Shown here: positions 6,293 to 14,679 of the stretch, piece by piece | How the letters are laid out: each line of letters begins with the position of its first letter | Position numbering within the stretch: position 1 is the first letter of the stretch | Assembly (NCBI RefSeq): GCF_000744095.1 | Contig: NZ_JQLI01000008.1 | Coordinates: 2,790,001 to 2,854,000 of the forward strand | Length of the DNA stretch: 64,000 nt | Direction of reading: 5' to 3' | Source: Cupriavidus necator A5-1 | GTDB lineage: Bacteria; Pseudomonadota; Gammaproteobacteria; Burkholderiales; Burkholderiaceae | Translations under genes and position numbers: made by a program | The notes under the pieces: generated by a model | Seen by the model: the letters and a program-made list of their open reading frames with translations, nothing else | Told to the model about the DNA's origin: nothing | Database searches by the model: none

Positions 6293-7843
6293 GTGGGCAA
6301 ACTGCAAGAGCGTCGCCGATTCCTGAAAGCCGCGCTTGGCGGCCTGCTCGTCCCTGCCCTGCCCGCCTGCGGCGGCGATGACGATCCGCCCACCCCGCTG
6401 CCCGATGCCATACCCGAATCCCGGATCACCGAGGCCATCGCCCAGGTCGACACGCTGGCCGCCAAACTGATGGCAAGCTCCGGCTTGCCCGGTATGGCCG
6501 TGGCCGTGGTGCGCGGCGATCAAACCGTTTACGCCAAAGGCTTCGGCCGCCGGCTGGTCACCGATCCCGCGCCCGTCGACGCCGACACCGTGTTCCAGCT
6601 AGCCTCCGTCTCCAAACCCATTGGCGCGACCGTGGTGGCGCGGCAGGTCGGCGGCGGCGGCATCAGCTGGGACACGCCGGTGCAGCAGCACCTGCCCTGG
6701 TTCGCCTTGTCCGAAGCGGAGGTCACCGAGGCCGTCACCATCGGCGACATGTACGCCCACCGCTCCGGCCTGCCCGACCACGCCGGCGACCGGCTCGAAG
6801 ACATGGGCTACAATCGCCGCCAGGTACTGACACGCCTGCGCTATCTTCCGCTCCATCCATTCCGCGCGGTCTACGACTACACCAACTTCGGCATGACGGC
6901 CGCGGCCGAGGCGGTGGCCACCGCCGCCGGCATCGACTGGGCGACACTGTCGGAACAAGCCATCTACCAGCCACTGGGCATGACCCGCACCAGTTCGCGC
7001 TACGCCGACTTCGCCGCGCGCGACAACCATGCCCTCGGCCACGTGCAGATTAACGGCACCTGGGTGCAAGGCATGGGCTCCATGCCGGATGCGCAGTCGC
7101 CCGCGGGCGGTGTCAGCGCCTCCGTCAACGACATGGCCAAATGGCTGGCCATGCTGCTGGGCAACGGCGAATTCGCCGGCCGGCGCATCGTCGACGCCGC
7201 CGCGCTGGCACCAGCCCTGAGTCCGCAGATGCAAAGCACCCCGCCCGCCAACGGCCGCCCGGCCGGCTACTACGGCTATGGCTTCAATATCGGCACGACC
7301 GAACTCGGCCTGACGTCGCTCAACCACTCCGGCGCTTTCGTGGTGGGCGCGGCTACCAACTTCACCGCAGTGCCCTCGCTGGACCTGGCCATCGTGACGC
7401 TGACCAACGGCTACCCCATCGGCATCCCCGAAACGCTCAACGCGCAGTTCTTCGACCTCGTGCAATACGGCGCCATCCGCCGCGACTGGGGCAAGATCTT
7501 CGCCGACGCCTTTGCGCCACTGCTCGCACCGGAAGGCCGCCTGGTCGGCCAGCCAATCCCCGCCAACCCGCTGCCGCCGCGCGCGCTGTCGCTGTATACC
7601 GGCACCTACCAGAACGACTACTACGGCCCGCTGCAGGTGACCGACCAGGGTGGCACGCTGGTGATGACACTCGGCGCGAGGCCGCTGACCCTGCCCCTGA
7701 CCCATTGGGACGGCGATGTCTTTACCTTCACGCTCCACAACGAGAACGCGACCCTGGGCACGATCTCGCGGGCGGCGTTTGCCAGCGGACAGGTGTGGCT
7801 GGAGTATTACGACCACGAAGGGCTTGGGGTGTTTGTGCGGTGA
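6293..7843 (+). CDS. Serine beta-lactamase-fold hydrolase lipoprotein (class C / esterase type)
   Basis: A 516-residue penicillin-binding-protein-like serine hydrolase. The N terminus ERRRFLKAALGGLLVPALPAC has an arginine-rich start and a lipobox-like cysteine at 26, so it is probably exported (perhaps by Tat) and lipid-anchored. Catalytic motifs: SVSK (serine 105, lysine 108), YTN (196-198) and a late HSG in LNHSGAF. A C-terminal beta-rich domain after about residue 410 resembles the lipocalin-like extension seen in D-aminopeptidase and estB-type enzymes. The GTG at 6293 follows GGGAGA; ATG 6257 is an alternative. The substrate could be a beta-lactam, a peptide or an ester. It stands alone. 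Confidence 0.85.
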   Translation: MGKLQERRRFLKAALGGLLVPALPACGGDDDPPTPLPDAIPESRITEAIAQVDTLAAKLMASSGLPGMAVAVVRGDQTVYAKGFGRRLVTDPAPVDADTVFQLASVSKPIGATVVARQVGGGGISWDTPVQQHLPWFALSEAEVTEAVTIGDMYAHRSGLPDHAGDRLEDMGYNRRQVLTRLRYLPLHPFRAVYDYTNFGMTAAAEAVATAAGIDWATLSEQAIYQPLGMTRTSSRYADFAARDNHALGHVQINGTWVQGMGSMPDAQSPAGGVSASVNDMAKWLAMLLGNGEFAGRRIVDAAALAPALSPQMQSTPPANGRPAGYYGYGFNIGTTELGLTSLNHSGAFVVGAATNFTAVPSLDLAIVTLTNGYPIGIPETLNAQFFDLVQYGAIRRDWGKIFADAFAPLLAPEGRLVGQPIPANPLPPRALSLYTGTYQNDYYGPLQVTDQGGTLVMTLGARPLTLPLTHWDGDVFTFTLHNENATLGTISRAAFASGQVWLEYYDHEGLGVFVR

Positions 7844-7986
7844 GGCGAAGCGATTGATTTCACCCTGGCGCCCGCGGGTAGTGCCGAGTTGACACTGCTG
7901 AGACCCCTGCCGATACTGCACATCGCCCCCTGCCCCCGTTGGGCTGGAACGGTTTGAGAAGTGACTCAGCTACCGGAAGGAAGACC

Positions 7987-8862
7987 ATGCTCAGACTCCG
8001 CTCTGTAGTACTCACCGCCGCCGTTGCCACGCTCGCCGCCTGCGGCACGCCGCCCCCGACGCCAACCGCGGTCACGCAGGCGCCGGGGCCCGCCACCCAG
8101 ACCGCCGCCGGCAAGACTGAAGTCCTGTGGCTCGGCCAGGCCGCCTTCCGGATCACCACCCCCGGCGGCAAGGTCATCGTCATCGATCCGTGGCTGACCA
8201 CCAATCCCAAGACGCCCGCCGGCTTCAAGCCGTTGCAGGCACTGGGCAAGGTCGACCTCATCCTCGTTACCCACGCCCACAGCGACCATCTCGGCGATGC
8301 CCCCGCGCTGGCCCAGCTGAACAACGCCCCGATCTACAACGGCGGCGGCATGGGCCAGTCCCTCATCAGCCTGGGCATGGTGCCCGCGGCGCTGGTCCAG
8401 CGCTTCGGCAAGACCGGCACGGTGATGCCGTTCGGCCCGACCGGCCCCAAGATCACCGCGGTGCATGCCGAGCATTCATCCGAACTGGCACTGAAGAACC
8501 CCACCACCGGCAAGGACGAAACCCACTACGGCGGTGAGCCCGTGGGCTACATCATCGAGATGGAAAACGGCTTCAGGATCTGGCACATGGGCGATACGGG
8601 GCTGTTCGGCGACATGCGATTGATCGGCGATCTCTACAAGCCTGACGTGGTGCTGATCCCCATCGGCGGGCACTTTACGATGGGTCCGCAGGATGCCGCG
8701 ATTGCAGTGCGGGACATGATCCGGCCGAGGTTTGCGATTCCGATCCACTACCAGACTACGCCGCAGTTGCAGGGAACGCCGGCTGAGCTTACGGCGGCGC
8801 TGGGTAGCGGCGCGGCGACGCGCGTGATCGTGCCGCAGCCGGGGGAGAAGGTGGATTTCTGA
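7987..8862 (+). CDS. Metallo-beta-lactamase-fold lipoprotein (UlaG-like)
   Basis: A 291-residue protein with a lipoprotein signal (lipobox LAAC, cysteine 19) and a proline/threonine-rich linker. The domain begins EVLWLGQAAFRITTPGG and contains the metal site THAHSDHLGD, a later HAEHSSE, and IWHMGDTGLFGD. This ordering fits the UlaG/YtnP-like metal-dependent hydrolase group that acts on lactones, phosphodiesters or amides. The ATG at 7987 follows GGAAGGA. Probably anchored in the outer membrane facing the periplasm. The substrate is not predictable. It follows the serine hydrolase by 143 bases on the same strand but has its own ribosome-binding site. Confidence 0.85.
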   Translation: MLRLRSVVLTAAVATLAACGTPPPTPTAVTQAPGPATQTAAGKTEVLWLGQAAFRITTPGGKVIVIDPWLTTNPKTPAGFKPLQALGKVDLILVTHAHSDHLGDAPALAQLNNAPIYNGGGMGQSLISLGMVPAALVQRFGKTGTVMPFGPTGPKITAVHAEHSSELALKNPTTGKDETHYGGEPVGYIIEMENGFRIWHMGDTGLFGDMRLIGDLYKPDVVLIPIGGHFTMGPQDAAIAVRDMIRPRFAIPIHYQTTPQLQGTPAELTAALGSGAATRVIVPQPGEKVDF

Positions 8863-8967
8863 TTCAGGTGTGACGGCGCTGGCAAGGCCGAGTAAACAGT
8901 CGCAGGCCGTCCGCACGCACGCGCCGGTATTGACGCGTAGCTCGCTTCCCCGCAACTCGGTCGAAAT

Positions 8968-9708
8968 CTACATCGTAATGCCGCGCCAAAGAACCGATGC
9001 GCCGCTCGCAGCCAGGAAGAGAAGCAGTGCCCGGCGCACGGCATCTGCGGAAATTCGCCGCCGCAAGATTGATCCCATGGCCAAGCCAGCGAGACTGAAT
9101 GGCACAGCGAACGCCGCACTACCAAGCAGGTTGCCTTGCTGCAGCAGTCCGCTGCCGGCGAACGCAAACAGGCGCACGACAGCACTGACCAGAATCACTG
9201 CCGCAATAGTCGCCCGGAACTGATCAATGTGGGTCAAGCGCCTGGAAAGATACATGGTGTAGATCGGGCCACCGGTACCAAACAGCGCACTGAATACCCC
9301 GCCAATCACGCCGGCCGGTGCAGCCCATCCCTTGCCGGTCTCCTGCACATGGGTGGCAGGCACCACGAGCGCGCGGATCGTCATGACCAGGACAAACAAG
9401 CCCAGGCAAACGAGTAGCCAACGTGATTCGACTTTCGCCAGAACGGTGGTACCGAGCGCCACACCCGCCATCATGAACGGAAGCAGTCGAAGCAGTTCGG
9501 CTCGGGAGACTGAAGTCCAGTTCCGCAAGCCGACCATCGTGGTGGTGATGAAGTCCAGCAGCAGCAACATCGGAACGACGAAATGCAGCGGCAGGAACTG
9601 GACGAGTATGGGAACCGCAACCATCGCCGCCCCGAACCCGGTGAGCCCGAATACCGTATAGGCACCGGCAACTGTTGCGCCCAGGACCATGTAGTGCTCT
9701 GTTCCCAT
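8968..9708 (-). CDS. TauE/SafE-family anion permease
   Basis: A 246-residue integral membrane protein with about 7-8 hydrophobic segments. FGLTGFGAAMVAVPILVQ in the first and GGVFSALFGTGGPIYTMYL in the second half are the two glycine-rich repeats of the sulfite exporter/sulfonate permease family. Known members move sulfite, sulfoacetate or other anions. It lies downstream of, and in the same direction as, the TctC gene at 9894-10988, with a gene remnant in between, so it may have belonged to the organic-acid cluster that starts near 18 kb. Confidence 0.85.
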   Translation of the reverse strand: MGTEHYMVLGATVAGAYTVFGLTGFGAAMVAVPILVQFLPLHFVVPMLLLLDFITTTMVGLRNWTSVSRAELLRLLPFMMAGVALGTTVLAKVESRWLLVCLGLFVLVMTIRALVVPATHVQETGKGWAAPAGVIGGVFSALFGTGGPIYTMYLSRRLTHIDQFRATIAAVILVSAVVRLFAFAGSGLLQQGNLLGSAAFAVPFSLAGLAMGSILRRRISADAVRRALLLFLAASGASVLWRGITM

Positions 9709-9736
9709 TTTTGACCGATCGTCCTTATGCGCTGCT

Positions 9737-9862
9737 TTATCCCACCTGAATCTGGATGCCCGCGCTCCTCGCGACGGACCGATATGCGGCGAAGTTCTCC
9801 GACACGTACTTGGCCGCCGCTTCTACACCTAGTGCCAGGAGCGATTGCCCCAGTCGTTTGAA
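9737..9862 (-). pseudogene. C-terminal remnant of a Bug/TctC receptor
   Basis: Minus-strand reading gives SLLALGVEAAAKYVSENFAA followed by YRSVARSAGIQIQVG and a stop. The pattern (short helix, then a tail ending in RSAGI) resembles the last 40 residues of Bug receptors, which usually end in W-K-V-V-K-x-A-G-I. No start, no signal peptide, and the rest of the gene is absent. It sits just downstream of a complete TctC gene, so it may be the leftover of an older copy. The resemblance is short and could be chance. Confidence 0.35.
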
Positions 9863-9893
9863 CGAACTGGGGCCGTTCTGCCCAGGGGCCACG

Positions 9894-10988
9894 CTAGTTC
9901 GCGGAGATCTTTCTTTTGCCGACCAGCAACTTCCAGCGGCCGGACTCCTGTGCAATCTCATCGGGAAGCCTGCCCCTTGCGGTCAAGGTCTTCGTCATAC
10001 CCTGAGTCGCCAGGTAGCGCTGCATGCCTGGCTCGGATACTGCCCGCTCGAGGTCGGCATACATCTTCGTCGTCAGGTCTTTCGGCGTGCCGGCCGGCGC
10101 CATCAGCGCGAACCAGCCATAGAAGGTAAATCCTTGCAAACCCGCCTCGGCGACGGTGGGCACGTCAGGCAGCAACGAAGACCGTTCCTTGCCAGTCACG
10201 GCCAGCGCGCGCAGGCGGCCGCCCTTGAGCAAAGGAGAAATGGCATTGATATTGCCCACGGTCATGTCGACCACGCCGGCCATCAGATCCGCGTAGGCCG
10301 GCCCCTCACCCTTGTATGGCACATGGACGACGTCGATACCGGCGGCCTCGGAGAACGCCTCGCTGGCCATGTGGACCTGGCTGCCGTTGCCCGCCGACCC
10401 AAAGGTGAGCTTGCCAGGATGCGCCTTCGCGTAGCTGATAAGCTCATCCATCGTCTTTGCAGGTACCTTGACATTGATGGTCAACACCATCGGTCCGCTC
10501 GCCACCTTGCTGATCATCTCGAAGCTTTCCGCCGAGTAAGGGAGCTTCTGGTAGATGTAGGGATTGACCGTGAACATGCTGCCCGACGCCAGCAACAGCG
10601 TGTAGCCATCGGGCGCGGCCTTGGCCACGGCCTCGGCGCCCACAGCGCCGCCGGCGCCGGGACGATTGTCCACCACCACGGGCTGCCTCCATTGCTTGCC
10701 CAGTTCCAGTGCCAGCGCGCGCGCCAGCAAGTCGGTGGCGCCGCCGGCGGCAAACGGCACAACCAGGCGGATCGGCTTGGCAGGCCATTCCTGCGCCTGC
10801 GCCCGCACCATGTACATCGGCGCGATCGCAAAGGCAAACATAGCCACTGCGGTCGACGTGCGATGGCGCCTGGTGTCGGCATCGCGGCACAACGCCTTCA
10901 CGATGGGAATTGCACGCATGCGCAGCAGCCATTGCTGCGCCCGGGCGCGCCAGTGGCCGACCTTGTTCTCAGTGTCAAGCGAGTTCAT
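9894..10988 (-). CDS. Bug/TctC-family receptor with a long N-terminal leader
   Basis: A 364-residue receptor. The family core starts at EWPAKPIRLVVPFAAGGATD and includes VDNRPGAGGAVGAEAVAKAA and DVVHVPYKGEGPAYADLM. The signal segment (VAMFAFAIAPMYMVRAQA) begins only near residue 45, after a polar, arginine-rich leader of about 45 residues, longer than usual; the ATG at 10988 has a good AAAGGAGA site, so the leader seems real. The C terminus is basic (VGKRKISAN) and not the usual V-K-x-A-G-I ending. It probably belongs to the catabolic cluster upstream on the same strand. Confidence 0.88.
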   Translation of the reverse strand: MNSLDTENKVGHWRARAQQWLLRMRAIPIVKALCRDADTRRHRTSTAVAMFAFAIAPMYMVRAQAQEWPAKPIRLVVPFAAGGATDLLARALALELGKQWRQPVVVDNRPGAGGAVGAEAVAKAAPDGYTLLLASGSMFTVNPYIYQKLPYSAESFEMISKVASGPMVLTINVKVPAKTMDELISYAKAHPGKLTFGSAGNGSQVHMASEAFSEAAGIDVVHVPYKGEGPAYADLMAGVVDMTVGNINAISPLLKGGRLRALAVTGKERSSLLPDVPTVAEAGLQGFTFYGWFALMAPAGTPKDLTTKMYADLERAVSEPGMQRYLATQGMTKTLTARGRLPDEIAQESGRWKLLVGKRKISAN

Positions 10989-11196
10989 CGTTGTCTCCTT
11001 TGTGGTGCCGCTATGCTTCGCGACTATCGTCTTCGGTATTTCCACTTTCTATAAATCCTGATTACTGTGCCTCTCATATAAATTCGGAAAACAGGTGCTC
11101 CTCACGCACTGAAATCCATGCGTGAACGTAAGTTGAATATCGAGGACTCAATTCCCTGCTGCTATCCGCTTCGATAAAGTCGCACCGTCGCCATGG

Positions 11197-12111
11197 CTAA
11201 TCTTTCCGGACCAGCCTCGGACGGCTGTCGTCGGGGGTGGTCGCCGGTGCCGTGACGGCGGTCAGGGCGTCGAGCAACACTTTCGACAGGTGCGCCCGCG
11301 GATTGTCACGCGGCACCAGAATACCCAGCCTGCGCGTCAGCGGCGGCGAGCCGAAAGGGATGGTGCGGATCGTCGTCGGAAACTCGTTCTCCACACCGCG
11401 CGCAGGTACCACCGAGGATCCAAGTCCGTTGGCGACCATTGCGATCACGCCTTCAAGCGTATCAATTTCCATGGTCGATCGAACGGCAATCTGCCGACGG
11501 ACCATTTCCTCCTGGACAAGCAGGCCGACACGCGCGGTACGATTGAAGCGGACATAGGGCGTAGTCTCGAGTACCCCCTTATCCGAATCGCCACGCGTCG
11601 TGACATGCGTGATGACCACGAACTCTTCGTTGAAGAACGGCAGGAACTGCAGGTCCAGGCGCGGCACCTCCGGTTCCGTGACGACGGCAACGTCAAGCTG
11701 GCGGCGGTACACCGCCCTTTCGAGGTCGTGGGTGAGGCCGGTGGTCAGGTGAATGTCGATCCGATGGCCTTGCTGTTGCATGCGCTTCAGCGCGAGCGGC
11801 AAGACACCAGACACGCACGTGTGCACCGAGCCAAGCTTGAGTACGCCACCAGCAGCCTCGCGCTTGAGCGCGGCGCTCATGCTTTCCCAGTGCGTCAGCA
11901 GGTCACGTGCACGATTTGTGAAAGCGAGCCCTGCATCGGTCAGCACCGGCGGCCGCCGGCTGCGATCGAAGATCGTCATGCCGAGCTCTTCTTCGAGGGC
12001 GCGCATCTGCATGCTCACTGCGGACAGCGACAGCCCGATTGCGTTGCCCGCTTCCGCGAAGCTACCGCGATCTGCAATGGCTACCAGGGTGTAGAGCGTC
12101 TTAACGTCCAT
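11197..12111 (-). CDS. LysR-family regulator of the Sdh/fumarase-type cluster
   Basis: A 304-residue regulator: DNA-binding domain MDVKTLYTLVAIADRGSFAE then LSLSAVSMQMRALEEELG, followed by an effector domain. The methionine at 12111 was taken as start; a TTG three codons earlier is also possible, and no strong ribosome-binding site is visible. It lies at the end of, and in the same direction as, the eight-gene cluster from 17845 to 12188 and before the TctC gene, so it is probably the local regulator. The ligand is unknown but likely the acid metabolised by the cluster. Confidence 0.88.
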   Translation of the reverse strand: MDVKTLYTLVAIADRGSFAEAGNAIGLSLSAVSMQMRALEEELGMTIFDRSRRPPVLTDAGLAFTNRARDLLTHWESMSAALKREAAGGVLKLGSVHTCVSGVLPLALKRMQQQGHRIDIHLTTGLTHDLERAVYRRQLDVAVVTEPEVPRLDLQFLPFFNEEFVVITHVTTRGDSDKGVLETTPYVRFNRTARVGLLVQEEMVRRQIAVRSTMEIDTLEGVIAMVANGLGSSVVPARGVENEFPTTIRTIPFGSPPLTRRLGILVPRDNPRAHLSKVLLDALTAVTAPATTPDDSRPRLVRKD

Positions 12112-12187
12112 GTTTGACAAGTGTTATGTGGTTCAAGCCGCTGGCGCGGTGCGCCGTCATTCTGCCGCATGGACGTACGCACCGCAT

Positions 12188-13021
12188 TTACAGCCCCAGC
12201 AAACGGCGTGCATTGCCGCCCATTACCTTCTCCATGTTTTCCGGGCGGATCGGCAACTGCTCGAACCAATGCTTGTAGTCGCGCACCGGACAGAACGGGA
12301 ACGAGCTCGCATACAGCATCCTGTCCGCCAGGAAGGTGTCGGCAGCCTTGACGTATTCCTCCCATCCAGGCATGCGCGAGAAGTACATGTCCGGGGAGAG
12401 GTACATATTCGGCCGACGGAACGCAATGTGGAGGATCTCCGTGACCCACGGCCAGCCGCCATGCACCACCACGACTTTCAGATTCGGGAAATCGGCAAGC
12501 ACGCGGTCAGTGCGCACGGGGTCTGAATAGCTCAGGTCCGGTCCCGCCGTGCCACCAACCATCAGGATCACCGGCACATCCAGGTCTTCGCAATGCGCGT
12601 AGATGGGATACAGGCGGCGATCGTCGGCGTATATCGGCACCGGATACGAACCCGGCTCAATGTTGATGGCCTTGAAGCCGTTGCCGACCGCATCGGTAAT
12701 GGCCTTGCACGCGGCAACGCGATTTGTCGGATCGATGGATGCGGCGCCGATGAACCGCCCCGGGTACTCGCGCACGATCTGCTGCACGTCGGCATTCGAT
12801 ACGCTACCCAGGGTCCCGGCCAGACGTCCGACGACAACGCCCCTATCAACACCTGCCTCGTCCATTTCCTGCAGCAGGAGGTCCATGGACTGCTGCTGCG
12901 CCGCCGGCGATGGCGCGAAGCCGACCGTGCGCGTGAAGCCGTCCCGGCGCTCGCCCGCGGAGTACATCAGGGTATTGAGGAAGCCACCGAGTGGCGGCCG
13001 GAGTCTGAAGTCGATGATCAT
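12188..13021 (-). CDS. Amidohydrolase-family (COG2159-type) metal-dependent hydrolase
   Basis: A 277-residue TIM-barrel hydrolase of the amidohydrolase_2 group. MIIDFRLRPP replaces the usual D-x-H-x-H first-strand motif with DFRLRP, so two metal-binding histidines are changed; later family landmarks are present (AINIEPGSYPVP, YAHCEDLDVPVILMVGG, KVVVVHGGWPW, and the C-terminal GGNARRLLGL). Members decarboxylate or hydrolyse cyclic and aromatic acids. The altered first motif suggests an unusual or metal-poor active site. Last enzyme of the minus-strand operon, 33 bases after the hydratase beta subunit. Confidence 0.85.
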   Translation of the reverse strand: MIIDFRLRPPLGGFLNTLMYSAGERRDGFTRTVGFAPSPAAQQQSMDLLLQEMDEAGVDRGVVVGRLAGTLGSVSNADVQQIVREYPGRFIGAASIDPTNRVAACKAITDAVGNGFKAINIEPGSYPVPIYADDRRLYPIYAHCEDLDVPVILMVGGTAGPDLSYSDPVRTDRVLADFPNLKVVVVHGGWPWVTEILHIAFRRPNMYLSPDMYFSRMPGWEEYVKAADTFLADRMLYASSFPFCPVRDYKHWFEQLPIRPENMEKVMGGNARRLLGL

Positions 13022-13054
13022 GTTCGTTCCTTGCTGGCTCGCTACGTGATTGCC

Positions 13055-13738
13055 TTACATCACCTCGTTCTTGCGATCATCTGTCTCGCCATAGCGGTGC
13101 AATGCGGGTGGCTTGAGTCCGGCGTACAGCTTCTCGATGCCCGCGTTGATCACTTCGGCATGCTGGGCAAAGAGCGAATTCCCCGCCAGGTCGCTTTCGA
13201 CAATGAACGGGCCGAAATTTTCGACCTCGAACAGCCACATCGCCTGGGCAATCCCAAGCTCGTCGAGCCAGAACACGTCGCGCACACGCTTGATGCCGCG
13301 TCCGAGCAGCGCGCCGGTGCCGTACCCCACCGTGGTCAAATAGATCGCACCGCCCGGGGCCATCACCCGCTTATAGTCGTCGGCAGGCATACCGCCCTTG
13401 CCGATGAAGATCCGGCAATCCGTCCTCTCCAGCCATTTCGGGATCCATTTCGAGAAGCGAAAGCTCGCCGTTGCCGTGACCGCACCGACGTTGTAGCCAC
13501 CATCGCCGGTGGGGGCTGCCGCCGGGGAGCAATGGAAGTTCACATTGCTTAGTCCCTTCAGTTCAACCGGCGGCGCAATGCCTTCGTCGAGCACCTTCTT
13601 ATAGACGCCTTCGCGTGCGGTGTAGATCAGGCCGGTCAGGTAGACGGCGGATCCCAGCTCGAGTCTTGCAATGTCTTCCGTCGTGGCGGGAACATTAATG
13701 TGGAAGACCTTCATGTCATCGTCTTGCGGAGTTACCAT
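13055..13738 (-). CDS. Class I fumarase/tartrate dehydratase-type beta subunit
   Basis: A 227-residue protein equivalent to the C-terminal (swivelling) domain of class I fumarase. It has DIARLELGSAVYLTGLIYTA near the start, FIGKGGMPADDYK (the conserved G-K-G-G-M loop that contacts the substrate) and YLTTVGYGTGALL. It overlaps the alpha subunit gene by 7 bases (ATGGTAA), implying coupled translation and a 1:1 complex. With the alpha subunit it forms an oxygen-sensitive [4Fe-4S] hydro-lyase. Family members use fumarate, L-tartrate or mesaconate. Confidence 0.9.
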   Translation of the reverse strand: MVTPQDDDMKVFHINVPATTEDIARLELGSAVYLTGLIYTAREGVYKKVLDEGIAPPVELKGLSNVNFHCSPAAAPTGDGGYNVGAVTATASFRFSKWIPKWLERTDCRIFIGKGGMPADDYKRVMAPGGAIYLTTVGYGTGALLGRGIKRVRDVFWLDELGIAQAMWLFEVENFGPFIVESDLAGNSLFAQHAEVINAGIEKLYAGLKPPALHRYGETDDRKNEVM

Positions 13739-14667
13739 TCCACTGTCTCCCTGCGCAGGTAAGGGGTGAACCACTGGGGGTCGGTGCGGTATTCGATGTC
13801 GCCGCTGGCATGGATACGTGCAGTGGCACGTCGCGACGACAGACAGAACGTATGCAGGCTGATCGGCATGCCGCCCGTATGGGTATGACCCACTTCGATA
13901 TGGCAATCGACGACCATGGAAGAGCCGACGAAGCCCATGGCACCCATGCCGATCGAGTTGCCGAGTTGCATCAGCTCCAGTTCCAGTTCGGCGATCTTCG
14001 GATCGGGATTGCGGTCCCCCACCACGCGCAGGCAGGCAGCCTGCTTGCCGAGCTGCATGCACGTATCCTTGGATCCCCCCAGGCCGATGCCGACAATCGC
14101 CGGCTGGCATGCCAGGCCGCGCTTGCCGAACGCGATCAGGGTATCGAGCACGAAACGCTTGATGCCGTCCATGCCATCGCCCGGAAACAGCATCCGGTAA
14201 TCGGTACCGAACAGCCCGCCTTTATGGACCGTGGTGATGTCGACCCAATCCGCATCGGGCTCAAACGACCATTCGATCTCCGGTGCATTGATGCCAACAT
14301 TGTTATTGTTGTCGGTACGCCAGAGCGGATGGACGCGATTCGGCCGCAGCGGAATGGCCAGGGTCGCATCGGCAGTGGCCTTGCGCAACGCCTTCTCGAC
14401 TGCGACAAATCCACGCTGAACCGTGGCGTTGTTGCCGACCTTCACGTAGTAGCGCGGCAGGCCCGTATCGGCGCACATCGGACGGCGGTCCTGGTCCGCG
14501 GCGTCCCAGTTGTCCTGCATGGCGTGGATGACAAAGCGCGGCAACTTGCCGGTCTCTGTCTTCTGCAATGCCTGGATGCCTTGCTTGTAGTCCGTGGGGA
14601 TCTCGATCGCGGCGCGCTTCATGATCTCGAACGCGGCTTCCTCGACCCGATCGATGGAGATGGTCAT
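13732..14667 (-). CDS. Class I fumarase/tartrate dehydratase-type alpha subunit
   Basis: A 311-residue iron-sulfur hydro-lyase subunit. Cysteine ligands for the [4Fe-4S] cluster are probably C65 (RRPMCADTGLPRYYVKVG), C203 (GGSKDTCMQLGK) and C275 (LHTFCLSSRRA), with spacing like FumA. HPLWRTDNNNNVGINAP and GHTHTGGMPISLHTF are family motifs. It adds or removes water on a C4/C5 dicarboxylate. The exact substrate (fumarate, tartrate, mesaconate or a relative) cannot be told; the SdhBCDA-like genes just upstream suggest it hydrates the double bond made by that complex. Confidence 0.9.
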   Translation of the reverse strand: MTISIDRVEEAAFEIMKRAAIEIPTDYKQGIQALQKTETGKLPRFVIHAMQDNWDAADQDRRPMCADTGLPRYYVKVGNNATVQRGFVAVEKALRKATADATLAIPLRPNRVHPLWRTDNNNNVGINAPEIEWSFEPDADWVDITTVHKGGLFGTDYRMLFPGDGMDGIKRFVLDTLIAFGKRGLACQPAIVGIGLGGSKDTCMQLGKQAACLRVVGDRNPDPKIAELELELMQLGNSIGMGAMGFVGSSMVVDCHIEVGHTHTGGMPISLHTFCLSSRRATARIHASGDIEYRTDPQWFTPYLRRETVEW

Positions 14668-14679
14668 CGTAGCGGTCCT

